Source: Siminovitchia thermophila
GTDB lineage: Bacteria; Bacillota; Bacilli; Bacillales; Bacillaceae_C
DNA length: 64,000 bases
Direction: 5' to 3'
NCBI RefSeq assembly: GCF_016909185.1
Contig: NZ_JAFBFH010000012.1
Location: forward strand, 1-64,000
Made by a program: the position numbers and the translations under genes. This document shows positions 34,541-44,163 of this stretch, one piece after another. The notes beneath the pieces were generated by a model. The model worked only from the letters and a program-made list of their open reading frames with translations. It did no database searches and was not told the DNA's origin. Each line of letters starts with the position of its first letter. Positions within the stretch are counted from its first letter, which is position 1.

Positions 34541-36622
34541 TTATTGTTCTTTCAGCCGCCGGTACGTATCCCTTAGTTTTTCTTCAAGTTTTTCCAGATG
34601 ACCTTTTCCTTTTTCCAGATGCTCCTTCCATTTTTTGGCTTCTTCCTTCATTTTTTCGTCAAACTGATCAAGCTTTTCCTTTACGGATTGTTCCTCTTTT
34701 CGTTTTTCTTCTTCTAACCGCTCATTAACAGAAGGTATATCAAATTCTTCTTGTTCCACATGGGGAAGCGCATTTGCCATCATTTCCCGGAAAATAGGAA
34801 CAACAGTTTGGCTGCTCGATCCCTTTAGATAATGGTTTCTGTCAGTAATATCATATCCGAGCCAAACAGCTCCAACTAGATTAGGGCTGTACCCCACGAA
34901 CCACTGGTCTTTTGTGCCGTTTCTAATTTCTGGATATGGCAGCTGGGTTGATCCGGTTTTTCCGGCAATCGAGTAGCCTTCTACTTTTGCATTTCTGCCC
35001 GTTCCGGTTTCTACAACATTCTGTAAAATGGCCGTCATTTGTTTAGCCGTTTTTCTGCTTGTCACACGGGTTGTTTTTGGTTTGAATTCAGCTTCAACAT
35101 TGCCGGTGGGACCGACAATTTTTGTAATGATGTGGCTTTCCATCCTTTTTCCGTCATTGGCAAATACAGAATATGCTTCAGCCATTTGGCGCGGTGAATA
35201 TCCCGTAGTCGTTCCCCCCAACGCGAGACTTAAGTTTTTATCCTCTTCTTTGATCGTCAAGCCAAACTTTCGGGCTGCTTCTACCCCTTTTTCCAGGCCA
35301 ATTTCATTTAAAAGCCAAACCGCCGGAACATTTAATGATTGCTCAACGGCTGTATAGAGGGGAACTTCACCTGCATATTGGCCGTTAAAGTTTTTCGGTG
35401 TGTATCCGTTAAATGACATACCCTCTTCATCTTTCAACATTGATTCGGCCGTATACCCTTCTTCAAGCGCCGGCGTATATACGGCCAGCGGCTTCATGAC
35501 AGATCCAGGCTGCGCCTTTAGTTGAGTAGCACGATTATAAGCCCTGAACGTATGCTTGCCGCGCCCCCCGACAAGCGCCCGGATACCGCCTGAATTCGGG
35601 TCAAGAAGGATGGACCCGCTCTGAGCCAATGTTCCATCGGAACTCGACGGGAAGATGGCATGATTGGCATACACCTTTTCCAAGCTGGCTTGGAGGTTTT
35701 GATCCATTTGCGTATAGATTTTATATCCCCTCGTCAAAATCTCGTCTTGGGTCAATCCATATTTGTTGATCGCTTCATTGAGAACAGCATCCACATAATA
35801 TGGATACTTTCCTTTCAATGGATCTCCTCCCTTATCATCCAACACAATCTTTTCTTTACGGGCTTTTTGATAATCTGACTTAGAAATCATTTCAAATTCG
35901 AGCATTTGTTTTAATACTAGATTTCTTCGTTCTATCGCCCCATCAAAGTTTTTATAGGGATCAAGGGCGGTTGGTCTGTTTACAATGCCAGCCAGCATGG
36001 CCGCTTCACTTAAGGTGATGTCATCCACATCTTTTCCAAAATATTTTTTCGATGCGTTTTGCACACCCCAGGCACCGCTGCCAAAATACACTTGATTCAA
36101 ATACATTTCCAATATTTCATCTTTCGTATATTTCTTTTCGATTTCAATCGCCAGAAATACTTCTTCCAATTTTCTTTTATAGGTTCTTTCAGGTGACAAG
36201 AGAGCGTTTTTCGTCAACTGCTGTGTTAACGTACTTCCTCCCGCCCGGATTCGGCCGGACAATAAATTTTGGAAAAAGGCGCGCATAATTCCCCGGACAT
36301 CAAACCCTCTATGATCATAGAAGCGGTGGTCCTCAATGGCGACTATCGCGTCTTTCAAATGATCGGGCACTTTACCGATTGATACGCCTTCTGTCCGATT
36401 GGCGGATATTTTGCTGGCCTCATCGCTATCTTTGTCATAAATCACGGTAGCTTGAGCCAACCCTTGCTTTAAAGACTCGACATTCGCCGTGTTGGCCAAA
36501 TACGCAAAATAAGATAATCCTATCAATATGAATAATGATACGAGCAATAATATAATTTGGTTTAAATGGGCTTTTTTCCATAGTTTTTTAACTGCAGCCC
36601 ATAGTTTGTGAAAAAGTTGCAT
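34541..36622 (-). CDS. pbpF: Class A penicillin-binding protein (PbpF-like)
   Basis: 693-residue bifunctional cell-wall polymerase. One N-terminal membrane helix (about 22-42) anchors it. The glycosyltransferase domain has EDHRFYDHRG and GGSTLTQQLTKN; the transpeptidase domain has the SxxK motif in GSVMKP, SLN in EQSLNVPA and KTG in AGKTGST. A highly charged helical tail (EKRKEEQSVKEKLDQF-type) ends the protein. Start ATG 36622 after GAAGGG; the frame upstream of it has no ribosome site. In B. subtilis pbpF sits next to hemEHY; here it is 27 kb away, so the block was rearranged. Naming as PbpF is by similarity. Confidence 0.85.
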   Translation of the reverse strand: MQLFHKLWAAVKKLWKKAHLNQIILLLVSLFILIGLSYFAYLANTANVESLKQGLAQATVIYDKDSDEASKISANRTEGVSIGKVPDHLKDAIVAIEDHRFYDHRGFDVRGIMRAFFQNLLSGRIRAGGSTLTQQLTKNALLSPERTYKRKLEEVFLAIEIEKKYTKDEILEMYLNQVYFGSGAWGVQNASKKYFGKDVDDITLSEAAMLAGIVNRPTALDPYKNFDGAIERRNLVLKQMLEFEMISKSDYQKARKEKIVLDDKGGDPLKGKYPYYVDAVLNEAINKYGLTQDEILTRGYKIYTQMDQNLQASLEKVYANHAIFPSSSDGTLAQSGSILLDPNSGGIRALVGGRGKHTFRAYNRATQLKAQPGSVMKPLAVYTPALEEGYTAESMLKDEEGMSFNGYTPKNFNGQYAGEVPLYTAVEQSLNVPAVWLLNEIGLEKGVEAARKFGLTIKEEDKNLSLALGGTTTGYSPRQMAEAYSVFANDGKRMESHIITKIVGPTGNVEAEFKPKTTRVTSRKTAKQMTAILQNVVETGTGRNAKVEGYSIAGKTGSTQLPYPEIRNGTKDQWFVGYSPNLVGAVWLGYDITDRNHYLKGSSSQTVVPIFREMMANALPHVEQEEFDIPSVNERLEEEKRKEEQSVKEKLDQFDEKMKEEAKKWKEHLEKGKGHLEKLEEKLRDTYRRLKEQ

Positions 36623-36667
36623 TCTTTTATCCCTTCTTTCTTCCACACCCATGCTACAGTAACCCAT

Positions 36668-37066
36668 CTTCTAATATAAAGTTTTTTTATTTGAAAAGCC
36701 ATTCCTTTTTTGTTGGCTAATCAGCAATATTTAGGAAAATACAACAAGTAAAAGAGGCGTACCCAATTTATTCCATTAGATACGCTCAAGGCGCAAGTCT
36801 ACGCGCAAGAAGGACAAAACTCATTGCAAGCCGGTCTTTTCAACCACCTGAGCATTGTCGGCTTTGGATATGTTTTTCGGAAACTACTCCAAGCTCGCAG
36901 CAATTTCCGCTATCGCACTTTTCAATTTCTGTCGCTTCGCCGGCCATCGCCAGGCAAGCAGCCTTGTTACTTCACATGCACACCAATCTTCCTGTTTAAT
37001 GAAGCTGGGGTGAATTACACATCGTCGGCATAAAAGCGGTTTGACTTTATATTATGTAACAATAAA
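36668..37066. other. Gene-free stretch with possible coding relic
   Basis: About 400 bp between the PBP gene and the 66-residue gene. Both strands show only interrupted frames; on the minus strand a frame with two stops reads AKRQKLKSAIAEIAASLE near 36900, and another frame is cysteine-rich. It may be a decayed gene. No promoter, repeat or RNA signal is recognised. Confidence 0.3.
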
Positions 37067-37069
37067 AAA

Positions 37070-37093
37070 ACAATCGGATCACCGATTGTCTAC
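37070..37093 (-). terminator. Terminator of the 66-residue gene
   Basis: Stem ACAATCGG/CCGATTGT overlapping the stop region, then TTTTTTTATTG on the minus strand. Confidence 0.8.
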
Positions 37094-37279
37094 AGAATTT
37101 ATAAGTTGGTCAACTTGAAGGTTTTGTTTCTTCAACCTTTCAATTTCTTCATCCATTGACTTCATATACATATACACAATTTGCCTTGTCTTATCATTAG
37201 CTCCGATGATATCCAAATGCTTCATACATTTTCGAATGGCTGGATGCTGCCGTCTGTTAGGTTCATGTTCATTTTTCAT
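37079..37279 (-). CDS. Hypothetical small helical protein
   Basis: 66 residues, charged, with a C-terminal coiled-coil-like helix (SMDEEIERLKKQNLQVDQL). Start ATG 37279, 9 nt after GGGGTG; a second in-frame ATG at 37303 lies before that site. Ends in a good terminator, so likely expressed. Family not recognised. Confidence 0.5.
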   Translation of the reverse strand: MKNEHEPNRRQHPAIRKCMKHLDIIGANDKTRQIVYMYMKSMDEEIERLKKQNLQVDQLINSVDNR

Positions 37280-37636
37280 GACCGGTTTCACCCCGCGTGA
37301 CAAGATTGTGCCTTGTCCAATTTTATACTGTGGCTGATCCGAGCATTCGACACCATCATGATTTTACTTGCATAAAAATTAAGCAAATTGGCTGGGAAAC
37401 GTTGATACCATTATTATAAATGACTTGGGAAAATTAATATATAGGCATATATCCCTGCTTTATAAAATGATACAATGGACATGGAATCCTGTTCTTTATA
37501 AAGAAAAAACTTGCAACATTTTGTATGAAGAATGAATATTTTGCCGAATAACGAATAATAGTCTTATAAAGTATTATTTTTTTGATAGAGCTTTTTATTT
37601 TCTAGTTGTTATAATAGTAGAGAGGTGAGTGAGGCT

Positions 37637-38776
37637 ATGGATCAGCTAAAGGATGATGTGATATCTTATCTCCAAGAGAAAAAGACGACAATCCTCGAAA
37701 GATGGGATAAAAAAGCAATGCATCCGCCCGATCAGACCGGATCAGGACAATTAAGCACAAATAGCGTAGGGCGATTTATTTTAAAGGTAGCTTTGCATGG
37801 TCTGTCACTATCCAAAGCTGAACTGGAAAATTATTTGCAAGCCAACGCTTATAAATTGGCCAAGATTAAAATTAAGGATAATTTAGGGATTGAAACACTC
37901 GTATATAATGTCAATATGGCAAGAAACATGCTCGTGGATGAGCTATACAATTATCCTGCCCATCTAAAAAAGTTGGAACATATCTTTTCACAATTATTAA
38001 ATATCATTGATCGATTCACATTTCATTTGATTTCCCACTACTGTGCCATAAAAAATCAAATGAATGAAGAGAAAAATCGCCATATTAATTCAAGTCACGA
38101 AGATCGCCTGACGTTACTCGGCCAGATGACATCCAGTTTTGTTCATGAATTCAGGAATCCGCTTACAACTGTTCAAGGATTCGTTCAACTATTGCGTGCC
38201 GAATACCCGGATCTCCCGTATATGGACATTATTTCGGCGGAGTTGGACCAACTAAAGTTCAGAATTACACAATTTCTTATGCTTTCCAAAAAGCAAGTGG
38301 TTGATCAAGAAAAAGTGGTCTTTTCCTTAAACGATTTAATGGATCAAATTTCTGCATTTGTTTATCCCAGGCTGCTCGAACTAAATGTTTCCTTAAAGCA
38401 AGAACTGGAACAAAATCTATTTGTAAAAGGGGTTCAAGAAGAAATTCGCCAAGTCATCATCAATATTATTTTCAATGCCATTGAGGTGATGGCGGCAGAG
38501 AGCTCCGAAGCAGTGATCCATATAAAAGGGTACAGAAAAGACGGGAAAATTGTTCTGGAAACATCCAATACAGGGCCTAAAATACCGGATCACCTGATTA
38601 AAAGCATTTTTGAGCCGTTTGTGACGACTAAGAAAACAGGAACTGGCCTTGGGCTTTATGTATCCAAAGAAATTATCGAAAAACATAACGGAAAATTATT
38701 TTGCCGGTCAAACGATGATTGGACTACTTTTACTATTATTCTCAATGCATATGATAAACAAGAAGGGTTTGACTAA
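37637..38776 (+). CDS. Soluble sensor histidine kinase
   Basis: 379-residue cytosolic histidine kinase without membrane segments. Residues 1-140 form an all-helical sensor domain (RsbR/globin-like in feel, not certain). The phospho-acceptor His170 is in FVHEFRNPLTTVQGF, close to the H-box of Bacillus sporulation kinases (KinA/B/E). The N box (IIFNAIEVM), F box (FEPFVTTKK) and G box (TGTGLGLYV) are complete. No response regulator gene is adjacent, as usual for phosphorelay kinases that act on Spo0F. Start ATG 37637 after AGAGGTGAG; TATAAT at about 37609 may be the -10 box. The partner is inference. Confidence 0.8.
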   Translation: MDQLKDDVISYLQEKKTTILERWDKKAMHPPDQTGSGQLSTNSVGRFILKVALHGLSLSKAELENYLQANAYKLAKIKIKDNLGIETLVYNVNMARNMLVDELYNYPAHLKKLEHIFSQLLNIIDRFTFHLISHYCAIKNQMNEEKNRHINSSHEDRLTLLGQMTSSFVHEFRNPLTTVQGFVQLLRAEYPDLPYMDIISAELDQLKFRITQFLMLSKKQVVDQEKVVFSLNDLMDQISAFVYPRLLELNVSLKQELEQNLFVKGVQEEIRQVIINIIFNAIEVMAAESSEAVIHIKGYRKDGKIVLETSNTGPKIPDHLIKSIFEPFVTTKKTGTGLGLYVSKEIIEKHNGKLFCRSNDDWTTFTIILNAYDKQEGFD

Positions 38777-38787
38777 ACTTGGCAAAA

Positions 38788-38832
38788 GTGCAGACTGCCC
38801 CATACCTGCTGGGAAGTGAGGCAGTCTTTTTC
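38788..38832 (+). terminator. Terminator of the histidine kinase gene
   Basis: Stem AGACTGCC/GGCAGTCT with tail TTTTTCC. Confidence 0.8.
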
Positions 38833-38882
38833 CGGCAAATTATTTTATGAAGACAGTGCGGTAAACCGTCTCCACTTATATT

Positions 38883-39005
38883 TTAGTAACCCCAAGCAGC
38901 GCCGACAATAATCAACAAGATAAATAATACGACGATCAACGCGAAGCCTCCGCCGTAGCCAAAGCCATAGCCTCCAAAGCCATAACCGCATCCCCAGAAG
39001 CCCAT
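38883..39005 (-). CDS. YjcZ family sporulation miniprotein (copy 3, extended head)
   Basis: 40 residues: a Gly/Tyr/Phe-rich head ([20 protein letters not shown]) then [20 protein letters not shown]. The head is longer than in the other three copies and includes one Cys. Start ATG 39005 after GGAGGTG. Confidence 0.8.
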   Translation of the reverse strand: MGFWGCGYGFGGYGFGYGGGFALIVVLFILLIIVGAAWGY

Positions 39006-39174
39006 GATCTTCACCTCCTGATTCGGGAATAAGGGAAAACCCCCTACACCATAAGCTATTCAAAAGCTTAGCTTTTGGATTGGGCGCTTCATTTATATAC
39101 CATCAACTATTTTATCTTTCGTCTATTGATCGTTATACTAAGATATGAACCTTAAGTTCGAAGGGAGCACCATA

Positions 39175-41268
39175 ATGAAATCACTCATACTAGCGGAAAA
39201 GCCCAGCGTAGCACGCGATTTGGCGCGTATTCTGGGCTGTAAAACAAAACAAAAGCATTATATAGAAGGAGAAAAGTTTGTCATTACTTGGGCACTAGGA
39301 CATTTAGTGGAATTGAAGATGCCTGAAGACTATGATACAAAATATAAAACTTGGCGCATGGAAGACTTGCCCATTATCCCAGAGAAAATGGGCTTAAAAG
39401 TCATCAGACAAACAACAGCCCAGTTTAAAGGCATTGAGAGGCTCGCGAAAAGAAAAGACATGAAAGAACTGATTATCGCCACGGATGCCGGACGCGAAGG
39501 TGAACTTGTCGCCCGCTGGATTATCGAAAGAATCCGGTGGAATAAACCAATTAAAAGATTATGGATATCGTCCTATACAGACCGGGCGGTCAAAGAAGGC
39601 TTTCGCCGGTTGAAGCCCGCAAAACAATATGATTCACTATACAAATCAGCGGTTTGTCGTGCCGAAGCCGATTGGCTCATCGGCTTAAACGCAACCCGGG
39701 CCTTGACGACAAAATATGAAGATCCGTTATCCGCCGGTCGGGTACAAACACCAACATTGGCCATGATCTTAGACCGCGAAAAAGAGATCCAATCTTTTAT
39801 TCCCAAACCATATTGGACCATTCACGCCCATGTCGGGACCTTAACAGCAATATGGGAAACAAATGGCAACAAAAACATTTTTTCAGAACAACAGGCCAAA
39901 CAAATTTTCGAGAAAATAAAAGGCAAGCAGGCTCTCGTGAAAACGATCGAACGAAAAGAAAAAACAGAGCCGCAGCCCCTTCCCTATGATTTGACAGAAT
40001 TGCAAAGGGATGCCAACAGACGGTATGGATTTTCCGCCAAAAAAACGTCCAACGTCTTGCAAAGCCTTTATGAGCAGCATAAACTCGTAACGTATCCACG
40101 AACTGATTCTCGTTATCTAACGACGGATTTGGCCGGTACTATGTCAGAAAGGCTCTCCGCTCTTTCATCCGTTTATAAAGAAGAAGTGCGTCATGCAAGG
40201 AAACATAGTGGGAGCGTATTGGCGAAACGGGTTTTTAATAACGAAAAAGTAACCGACCATCACGCTATCATACCGACAGAAGAAAGACCTTCCATGAATG
40301 ATCTTTCTGTGGATGAGAAAAAGTTGTACGGACTAATTGCCACAAGATTTTTGACTCTTTTTTATCCAATCTGCCGATTCGAATCGGTGCGGGCAGTATT
40401 TGATATTGAAGGGGAATTCTTTACAGTCCAAGAAACCATTGCGGTTGATCCCGGCTTTAAAGTGATTTTGCAAGGCAATGAACCTACGGAAGCTTCCAAC
40501 AGTTTGGCAGTCCTCAAACCTGGTAAGAAAATCTCTGTACGCGACGCCATGTTGAAGGAAAATATGACAGAAGCACCTCCCCGGTTTAACGAATCGGACT
40601 TACTTGCCCGAATGGAGAAATACGGTTTGGGGACACCGGCAACAAGAGCCGACATTATCGAAAAGCTTTTAAGTTCCGAAGTCATTGACCGCCAAAATAA
40701 CCGGTTGTATCCAACTCCAAAGGGCAAACAGCTGATTGATTTGGTGAATGACGAATTGAAATCACCCGAATTGACGTCTAAGTGGGAGGCCGAGCTTGAG
40801 GCCATTGCACGCGGAAAAGGCAATCCAGGCGAATTTTTACAAAAAATAAGAAACCAAACGAAACGAATCGTAACAGAAATAAAACAAAGCGAAAAAAAAT
40901 ATAAAGCACATAACTTGACAGGGACAAAATGTCCGGAATGCGGCTCTCTTATGAAAGAAGTGAAAAGAAAAGACGGCCGGATGCTCGTTTGCTCGGACAT
41001 CTCGTGCGGCTTTCGAAAACGGAAAGACCCAAAACTGTCAAATCGCCGCTGTCCGCAATGCCGCAAAAAAATGGAAATCCACCAGGGGAAGGCGGGTGCC
41101 TATTTTCAATGCCGCCGCTGTAATATTGTAGAAAAGCTGGAAAAACAGAAAAAAGCCGTGTCAAAAAGAGAGGAGCGGCAGCTTTTAAAAAAATATTCAA
41201 ATGACGAATCGTTTGGGAACAGTTTGGCGGATGCGTTAAAGTCAGCCATGGAAGAGAAAGATGAATGA
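39175..41268 (+). CDS. topB: DNA topoisomerase III
   Basis: 697-residue type IA topoisomerase that relaxes and decatenates DNA. The Toprim glutamate is in LAEKPSVARD and the acidic pair region in ATDAGREGE (102-110); the catalytic tyrosine is Y307 in TYPRTDSRY. Two C-terminal zinc-finger-like modules follow: CPEC...CSDISC (about 585-615) and CPQC...CRRC (about 630-650). Start ATG 39175 after AAGGGAG. Typical Bacillus TopB length (727) is slightly longer. Ends at a strong terminator facing the rib operon. Confidence 0.95.
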   Translation: MKSLILAEKPSVARDLARILGCKTKQKHYIEGEKFVITWALGHLVELKMPEDYDTKYKTWRMEDLPIIPEKMGLKVIRQTTAQFKGIERLAKRKDMKELIIATDAGREGELVARWIIERIRWNKPIKRLWISSYTDRAVKEGFRRLKPAKQYDSLYKSAVCRAEADWLIGLNATRALTTKYEDPLSAGRVQTPTLAMILDREKEIQSFIPKPYWTIHAHVGTLTAIWETNGNKNIFSEQQAKQIFEKIKGKQALVKTIERKEKTEPQPLPYDLTELQRDANRRYGFSAKKTSNVLQSLYEQHKLVTYPRTDSRYLTTDLAGTMSERLSALSSVYKEEVRHARKHSGSVLAKRVFNNEKVTDHHAIIPTEERPSMNDLSVDEKKLYGLIATRFLTLFYPICRFESVRAVFDIEGEFFTVQETIAVDPGFKVILQGNEPTEASNSLAVLKPGKKISVRDAMLKENMTEAPPRFNESDLLARMEKYGLGTPATRADIIEKLLSSEVIDRQNNRLYPTPKGKQLIDLVNDELKSPELTSKWEAELEAIARGKGNPGEFLQKIRNQTKRIVTEIKQSEKKYKAHNLTGTKCPECGSLMKEVKRKDGRMLVCSDISCGFRKRKDPKLSNRRCPQCRKKMEIHQGKAGAYFQCRRCNIVEKLEKQKKAVSKREERQLLKKYSNDESFGNSLADALKSAMEEKDE

Positions 41269-41322
41269 GATCACTGTCAAGCTCCTTGTCCGTAATTTTG
41301 GAGCTGACAAATCTTCTCATCT

Positions 41323-41358
41323 AAAAAAAGGCGGTGCCGCGCGGCACTGCCTTTTTTC
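41323..41358. terminator. Bidirectional terminator between topB and ribH
   Basis: Stem AAAAAAAGGCGGTGCCG/CGGCACTGCCTTTTTT. Confidence 0.9.
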
Positions 41359-41363
41359 AAATT

Positions 41364-41834
41364 CTACATGTCCATCGAGCTGTAGAGATTAGCCATTTCA
41401 ATAGCGCTGACAGCCGCTTCCCATCCTTTGTTTCCCGCTTTTGTCCCGGCACGCTCTATAGCCTGTTCAATCGTGTCAGTCGTCAATACCCCAAAAATAA
41501 CAGGTGTACCAGATTCCATTGCGGCGTTAGCAACTCCTTTTGCCGCTTCTGCACTTACATAATCAAAATGGGGTGTCGCCCCGCGAATTACTGTGCCAAG
41601 CGTAATAATGGCATCATAATCATTTGTCTTGGCCATTTTTTTGGCCGTTAAGGGAATTTCAAATGCACCGGGGACCCAAGCAATGGAAACATCGCCTTCG
41701 GAAACCCCGTGCCGTTTGAGCGCGTCCAATGCACCGGAAAGAAGTTTTCCCGTAATAAATTCGTTGAACCTGCCTGTCACAATGCCTATCTTCAAACCTG
41801 TCCCAACAAGATTTCCTTCAAAAACTTTACTCAT
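41364..41834 (-). CDS. ribH: 6,7-dimethyl-8-ribityllumazine synthase
   Basis: 156-residue lumazine synthase, which joins 5-amino-6-ribitylaminouracil with dihydroxybutanone phosphate; it forms a 60-subunit shell in Bacillus that encloses RibE. Conserved segments: [21 protein letters not shown], and [14 protein letters not shown] with the catalytic histidine. AAAAGGGAGAGG precedes the ATG. Last gene of the rib operon, 18 nt behind ribBA. Confidence 0.95.
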   Translation of the reverse strand: MSKVFEGNLVGTGLKIGIVTGRFNEFITGKLLSGALDALKRHGVSEGDVSIAWVPGAFEIPLTAKKMAKTNDYDAIITLGTVIRGATPHFDYVSAEAAKGVANAAMESGTPVIFGVLTTDTIEQAIERAGTKAGNKGWEAAVSAIEMANLYSSMDM

Positions 41835-41852
41835 TTAAGCCTCTCCCTTTTC

Positions 41853-43046
41853 TTAGAATAGCAACATATGACCCAATTTCTCAGCTTTTGTTTTTAAATA
41901 TCTTTCGTTCTCTCTTTTCGTTGGCAACTGTATCGGTATTCTCTCAACAATGTCCAAACCCAATCCTCGCAAGCTCGATATCTTTCTTGGATTATTCGTT
42001 AATAACCGCACCTGCTTGACGCCAAGATCCTTTAAAATATGCGCTCCTATGGAAAAGTCACGCATGTCGGCGGGGAAACCGAGCTTTTCATTCGCCTGTA
42101 CCGTATCATACCCTTCATCCTGCAATTGGTAGGCTTTTAATTTATTGACAAGCCCGATCCCTCTTCCTTCTTGGCGCAAATAAAGCAGTACACCGTTTTC
42201 CTCTTCAGAAATCCGTTCTAGGGCAGCCTCTAGTTGAGGGCCGCAGTCGCAGCGGCATGAACCGAACACATCCCCTGTTAAACATTCAGAATGCAAGCGG
42301 ACAATAATAGGCCAATCGGAAGAAACATCCCCTTTTACAAGTGCCACATGTTCTTTCCCGTCCGTTTTATCTACATAACCGATCATCTTAAAATCTCCGT
42401 ACTTCGTAGGGAGTTTCGTCTCCGCTTCCCGGCTCATCTCCGATTCTGAAAAAAGCCTGTACATGATTAAATCTTTTATTGTAATCATGACCAAGCCAAA
42501 TTGGCCGGCCAACTTTTCAAGATCTGTAAGACGTGCCATCGTTCCATCGTCATTCATAATTTCACAAATAACGCCCGCCGGCTTTGCACCACATAATACA
42601 GCAAGATCCACCGCAGCTTCCGTATGTCCCGGCCGCTTTAATACTCCCCCGTCCACAGCTACGAGGGGAAATACGTGGCCCGGTCTGTTAAAATCAGCAG
42701 GTCTTGCGCCGTCTTCAAGCATTTTTAATATCGTTGTAGAGCGCTCAAATGCGCTGATACCTGTATGGGTGGAAATATGATCTATGCTGACAGTAAAGGC
42801 CGTTCCGAGCGGATCTGTATGTTCAAGCACCATTTTCGGCAAATTCAAATCGACCGCCAACTCTTTTGTAATCGGTGTACAGATAAGACCTCGCCCCTGT
42901 TTCGCCATAAAATTAATCACTTCCGGGGTCGCTTTTTCGGCGAGAGCAACAAAATCCCCTTCATTTTCCCGATCCTCATCATCAACAACGATAATCATTT
43001 TTCCTTTTTTCAATTCTTCCAATGCAGTTTCAATATCAGCAAACAT
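41853..43046 (-). CDS. ribBA: Bifunctional RibBA (DHBP synthase / GTP cyclohydrolase II)
   Basis: 397-residue fusion. The N-terminal half (about 1-200) makes 3,4-dihydroxy-2-butanone 4-phosphate ([31 protein letters not shown]). The C-terminal half opens GTP, with the zinc cysteines in [16 protein letters not shown] and the catalytic RQEGRGIGL. Start ATG 43046 after GGAGGTG; length matches B. subtilis (398). The gene is separated from ribE by about 470 bp carrying a repeat copy and a tandem array, an unusual break in this operon. Confidence 0.95.
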   Translation of the reverse strand: MFADIETALEELKKGKMIIVVDDEDRENEGDFVALAEKATPEVINFMAKQGRGLICTPITKELAVDLNLPKMVLEHTDPLGTAFTVSIDHISTHTGISAFERSTTILKMLEDGARPADFNRPGHVFPLVAVDGGVLKRPGHTEAAVDLAVLCGAKPAGVICEIMNDDGTMARLTDLEKLAGQFGLVMITIKDLIMYRLFSESEMSREAETKLPTKYGDFKMIGYVDKTDGKEHVALVKGDVSSDWPIIVRLHSECLTGDVFGSCRCDCGPQLEAALERISEEENGVLLYLRQEGRGIGLVNKLKAYQLQDEGYDTVQANEKLGFPADMRDFSIGAHILKDLGVKQVRLLTNNPRKISSLRGLGLDIVERIPIQLPTKRENERYLKTKAEKLGHMLLF

Positions 43047-43083
43047 ATTTTCACCTCCATACTTTCTCCATTCAGAACTGATC

Positions 43084-43225
43084 AAATAAAGTGAAACTTC
43101 ATTCAGTAGGGCTCCTACTGAATGTTAGTTGAACCAATCGGGCATTTAGGTGCCGTTTGCTCCCACTTAGACCTTTTGTATTCACTCAAGATTTTGAAAG
43201 GGGAGTCTTACGGCACCTTACATGC
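43084..43225 (+). repeat. Dispersed structured repeat, copy D (single unit) inside the rib operon
   Basis: One unit only: AAATAAAGTGAAACTTC, hairpin 1 (CATTCAGTAGG-GC-TCCTACTGAATG, loop shortened to a few bases), GTTGAACCAATCGGGC and the long stem AGGTGCCGT/ACGGCACCT. It lacks the GC-rich half and the inverted ends. It lies upstream of ribBA between ribE and ribBA. Confidence 0.85.
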
Positions 43226-43243
43226 ACACATGCTACAAATCGG

Positions 43244-43500
43244 AATACTAGCAACTTTTTTAAAATCCTTGCGACCTTTTTGGAATACTAGCTACTTGAC
43301 TTCTTTTACTTTCGACTTTTACGAAATAGTAGCGGCTTGACTCTAATTACTAGCAACTTTCTGAAATAGTAGCGGCTTGACTCATTTACTTTCAACTTTT
43401 ACGAAATAGTAACGGCTTGGCTCTAATTACCAGCAACTTTCTGAAATAGTAGCGGCTTGACTTACATAACTAGTCACTTGTCCAGATTACTAGCGACTTT
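43244..43500. repeat. Tandem array of 40-bp repeats between ribE and ribBA
   Basis: Six and a half copies with exact 40-bp period: the AATA/AAATAGTAG start recurs at 43244, 43284, 43324, 43364, 43404 and 43444, with a partial copy from 43484. Each 40-mer is itself two related 20-mers (AAATAGTAGCGGCTTGACTC and TAATTACTAGCAACTTTCTG types). Copies differ at several positions. No reading frame runs through it. Confidence 0.85.
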
Positions 43501-43518
43501 CCCCTTGAAATACGGAAT

Positions 43519-44163
43519 TTATAAAAAACCATTGTTGACAAGGGTTTCCATTGTGACACCCCTGTTTGATTGGCCTGTTTTGTTGAGCATATGAAAGACA
43601 TATTTTGCAAGCATGTCACATTCTATATTTACTGGATCTCCAACCGCTTTTTCGGCCAGAATGGTTGCTGTTTGTGTATGCGGAATGAGGGAAATAGTAA
43701 TGTTGTTTCCCTTCACGCCAAACACGGTCAATGAGGTTCCATCAATGGCAATCGAACCTTTATCATGAATAAAGGAATGACATGTATCGGGTACTTGAAT
43801 CGTTACATACAACGCGTTCTCACTGCGCTTTTTCTCTATAATGGTACCTGTGCCGTCGACGTGGCCGCTCACAAAATGTCCTCCGAATCTGCCATCGGCT
43901 CTCATTGCCCGTTCAAGGTTGACAACCGAACCAGTCCGCAATTTTTTCAAGGCGGTGGCCATATACGTTTCAGGCATGATGTCGGCCGCAAAGGAATTGG
44001 CATCAAACTTAGAAACTGTAAGACATACACCATTGACAGCGATACTGTCTCCTAAATGAACATCTTGCAACACTGTTTTGGCTGCAATCATGATCGTAAA
44101 GGATGTAGAACCGTGTACCACCTTCGAAACAGTTCCAATTTCTTCAACAATCCCGGTAAATAT
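43519..44163 (-). CDS. ribE: Riboflavin synthase alpha chain with apparent ATA start
   Basis: 214-residue riboflavin synthase (B. subtilis RibE 215) made of two lumazine-binding repeats; it dismutates two lumazines into riboflavin. Signatures: NGVCLTVS, GGHFVSGHVDGTG and IDGTSLTV. The family begins MFTGIVEE; here the codon before FTGIVEEIG is ATA (44163-44161), 8 nt after AAGGAAGGGGG. The only other in-frame start is TTG 44193, which has no ribosome site and would add ten foreign residues. The start lies inside the 3' end of ribD (20-nt overlap), so translation is likely coupled. Confidence 0.9.
   Translation of the reverse strand: MFTGIVEEIGTVSKVVHGSTSFTIMIAAKTVLQDVHLGDSIAVNGVCLTVSKFDANSFAADIMPETYMATALKKLRTGSVVNLERAMRADGRFGGHFVSGHVDGTGTIIEKKRSENALYVTIQVPDTCHSFIHDKGSIAIDGTSLTVFGVKGNNITISLIPHTQTATILAEKAVGDPVNIECDMLAKYVFHMLNKTGQSNRGVTMETLVNNGFL

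Noticed and set aside
43244-43500. CRISPR array
   Set aside because: Although the period is 40 bp, there are no unique spacers: the whole unit repeats and is built of two 20-mers. No cas genes are near.
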